Shown here: positions 62,964 through 64,000 of the stretch, one piece after another | Position numbering within the stretch: the first letter of the stretch is position 1 | Layout: each line of letters opens with the position of its first letter | Origin: OMPR01 sp965183835 | GTDB taxonomy: Bacteria > Pseudomonadota > Alphaproteobacteria > Rhodobacterales > Rhodobacteraceae | Direction: 5' to 3' | DNA length: 64,000 nt | Assembly (NCBI GenBank): GCA_965183835.1 | Contig: CBCYME010000017.1 | Coordinates: 372,001-436,000 of the forward strand | Made by a program: the position numbers and the translations under genes | Notes under the pieces: model-generated | Told to the model about the DNA's origin: nothing | Database searches by the model: none | Seen by the model: the letters and a program-made list of their open reading frames with translations, nothing else

Positions 62964-64000
62964 ACTCGAAGCGATCCTTGATTTTGCCTTTGAACGGTAT
63001 TTTGAAGATTCAGGCCTATTTGGAACAGTCGAAGATGGTCTGGCCCGCGCTGAATCCCTCAAGCGGATTGGCGTCGATGAAATTGCATGCCTGATTGATT
63101 ACGGCATTGACCCCGATGTTGTGCTTGAGGGTCTGACACCTCTTGCCGAAGTTCTGAAGCGCGCCAATGCCCCCTCTACCGTAGCCGAAGATGACTTCTC
63201 GCTCGCGGCGCAGATCTTGCGCCATGACGTGACGCATATGCAATGCACCCCCTCAATGGCCCGCATGATTGCGATGAATGATGAAGCGCGCATGGCACTA
63301 GGACGCGTGAACCATTTGTTGCTGGGCGGCGAAGCCCTGCCCGGCGAACTGGTCGAAGACCTGCGGGAATGCACCAACGCCGCGATCCTCAACATGTATG
63401 GCCCGACGGAAACGACCATTTGGTCCACGTCGACCGCCGTGCCCGCCGGGGTCACGGGAACCGTTTGTATCGGCACGCCCATCGCAAACACGGCCACCTA
63501 CATTCTAGATGCAGCTGGGCAACCTTGCCCCATCGGCGTTCCCGGTGAACTGCTGATCGGTGGCGAAGGTGTCACCCGTGGATATTGGCAACGTGCCAAT
63601 CTGACCGAAGATCGGTTTGTCCACGATCCCTTTGCAGCAGAAGCCGGCTTAACCGTCGCAGCTGCACCGTTGATGTATCGGACCGGCGATCTCGCGCGGT
63701 GGCGCACCGATGGTCAAATTGAATTCCTCGGCCGGTCCGATCATCAGGTCAAAATTCGTGGTCAGCGGATCGAACTTGGCGAAATCGAGAGTGCTTTGGC
63801 GGCCTTTGCAGGCGTCAGCGGGGCTGTCGTCGTTGCAAACGAAAAAACCCCGGGTGACACACGCCTTGCTGGATACATAACGACCTCTGGGCCGGTCTCT
63901 GACGCGGCCTTGCGGGACCACCTTACGGCACATTTGCCCGAGGTGATGATCCCTAGCCACATCATGACTCTCCCGGCCTTTCCGTTGACTCCAAACAAGA
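62947..64000 (+). CDS. NRPS 3' part: end of monooxygenase insert and adenylation A5-A8 (frame-shifted, runs off right edge)
   Basis: About 351 codons are open from 62947 to the window end in the frame shifted by one relative to the upstream gene. It first completes the monooxygenase (LSDDELEAILDFAFERYF, RIGVDEIACLIDYGIDPDVV). It then resumes the adenylation domain: CTPSMARMI, LLLGGEALPGEL, A5 NMYGPTETTIWS, then GELLIGGEGVTRGYW, A7 YRTGDLARW, and A8 VKIRGQRIELGEIE. There is no plausible own start codon with ribosome-binding site, so this is the same gene as 59787-62963. A carrier protein and later modules are expected downstream. Confidence 0.88.

Overview
The window reads as a chromosomal segment of a marine-type alphaproteobacterium of the Rhodobacteraceae (Roseobacter group). 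This is inferred from gene content and order: ruvCAB next to a tol-associated ybgC, priA-fsa-DUF484-xerC, phosphatidylcholine synthase, GC-rich coding DNA, DUF1127 proteins and a PuuD-type purine pathway. No rRNA, tRNA, CRISPR array, intact insertion sequence, phage or plasmid gene was found. Coding density is high, and many neighbours share TGATG or ATGA stop/start overlaps.

Layout. 1-8.9 kb: DNA repair (ruvCAB, running into ybgC at the left edge), a DUF1127 protein, prmA with MATE and MFS exporters, and a YeeE/YedE sulfur transporter. 8.9-24.6 kb: housekeeping genes priA, fsa/transaldolase, DUF484-xerC, pcs, a Gre-like factor, ogt, ileS, a VIT/CCC1 transporter, a truncated haemoglobin, the ycjX-GNAT-ycjF operon, truA and a thioesterase. 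24.6-36.8 kb: acyl-CoA dehydrogenase, ghrA, an isolated gcvH, and a purine-degradation locus (allE, purine permease, allA, a puuE-uraD fusion, uraH, a LysR regulator and the membrane urate hydroxylase puuD). A lipoprotein and an atypical GAPDH are embedded in it. The predicted flow is urate > 5-hydroxyisourate > OHCU > allantoin > allantoate > ureidoglycine > ureidoglycolate > glyoxylate + urea; the allantoate step has no gene here. 36.9-45.3 kb: tamA-tamB envelope assembly pair, gamma-glutamyltransferase, glucokinase.

45.5-64 kb is the accessory part. Two glycosyltransferases and a Gfo/Idh-SDR fusion form an overlapping operon. A WecG/TagA-type glycosyltransferase and an O-antigen-polymerase-like protein follow. 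Then come a 2140-residue type I polyketide synthase (KS-AT-KR-DH-ACP-TE), a third GT2, and an NRPS with an N-terminal formyltransferase, a condensation remnant and an adenylation domain interrupted by a luciferase-like monooxygenase. The NRPS is broken by one extra G in a G6 run at 62942-62947; the other frame stays open to the window end. The setting suggests a glycosylated polyketide/peptide or surface glycolipid, which is inference.

The least expected non-coding signal is a structured element present four times (near 11.9, 30.3, 33.9 and 34.5 kb). Each copy is a hairpin, 3-4 nt, GCCCAAC, a 33- or 36-nt variable section holding a smaller hairpin, then GGGAG. It looks like a dispersed family-specific repeat or RNA motif.
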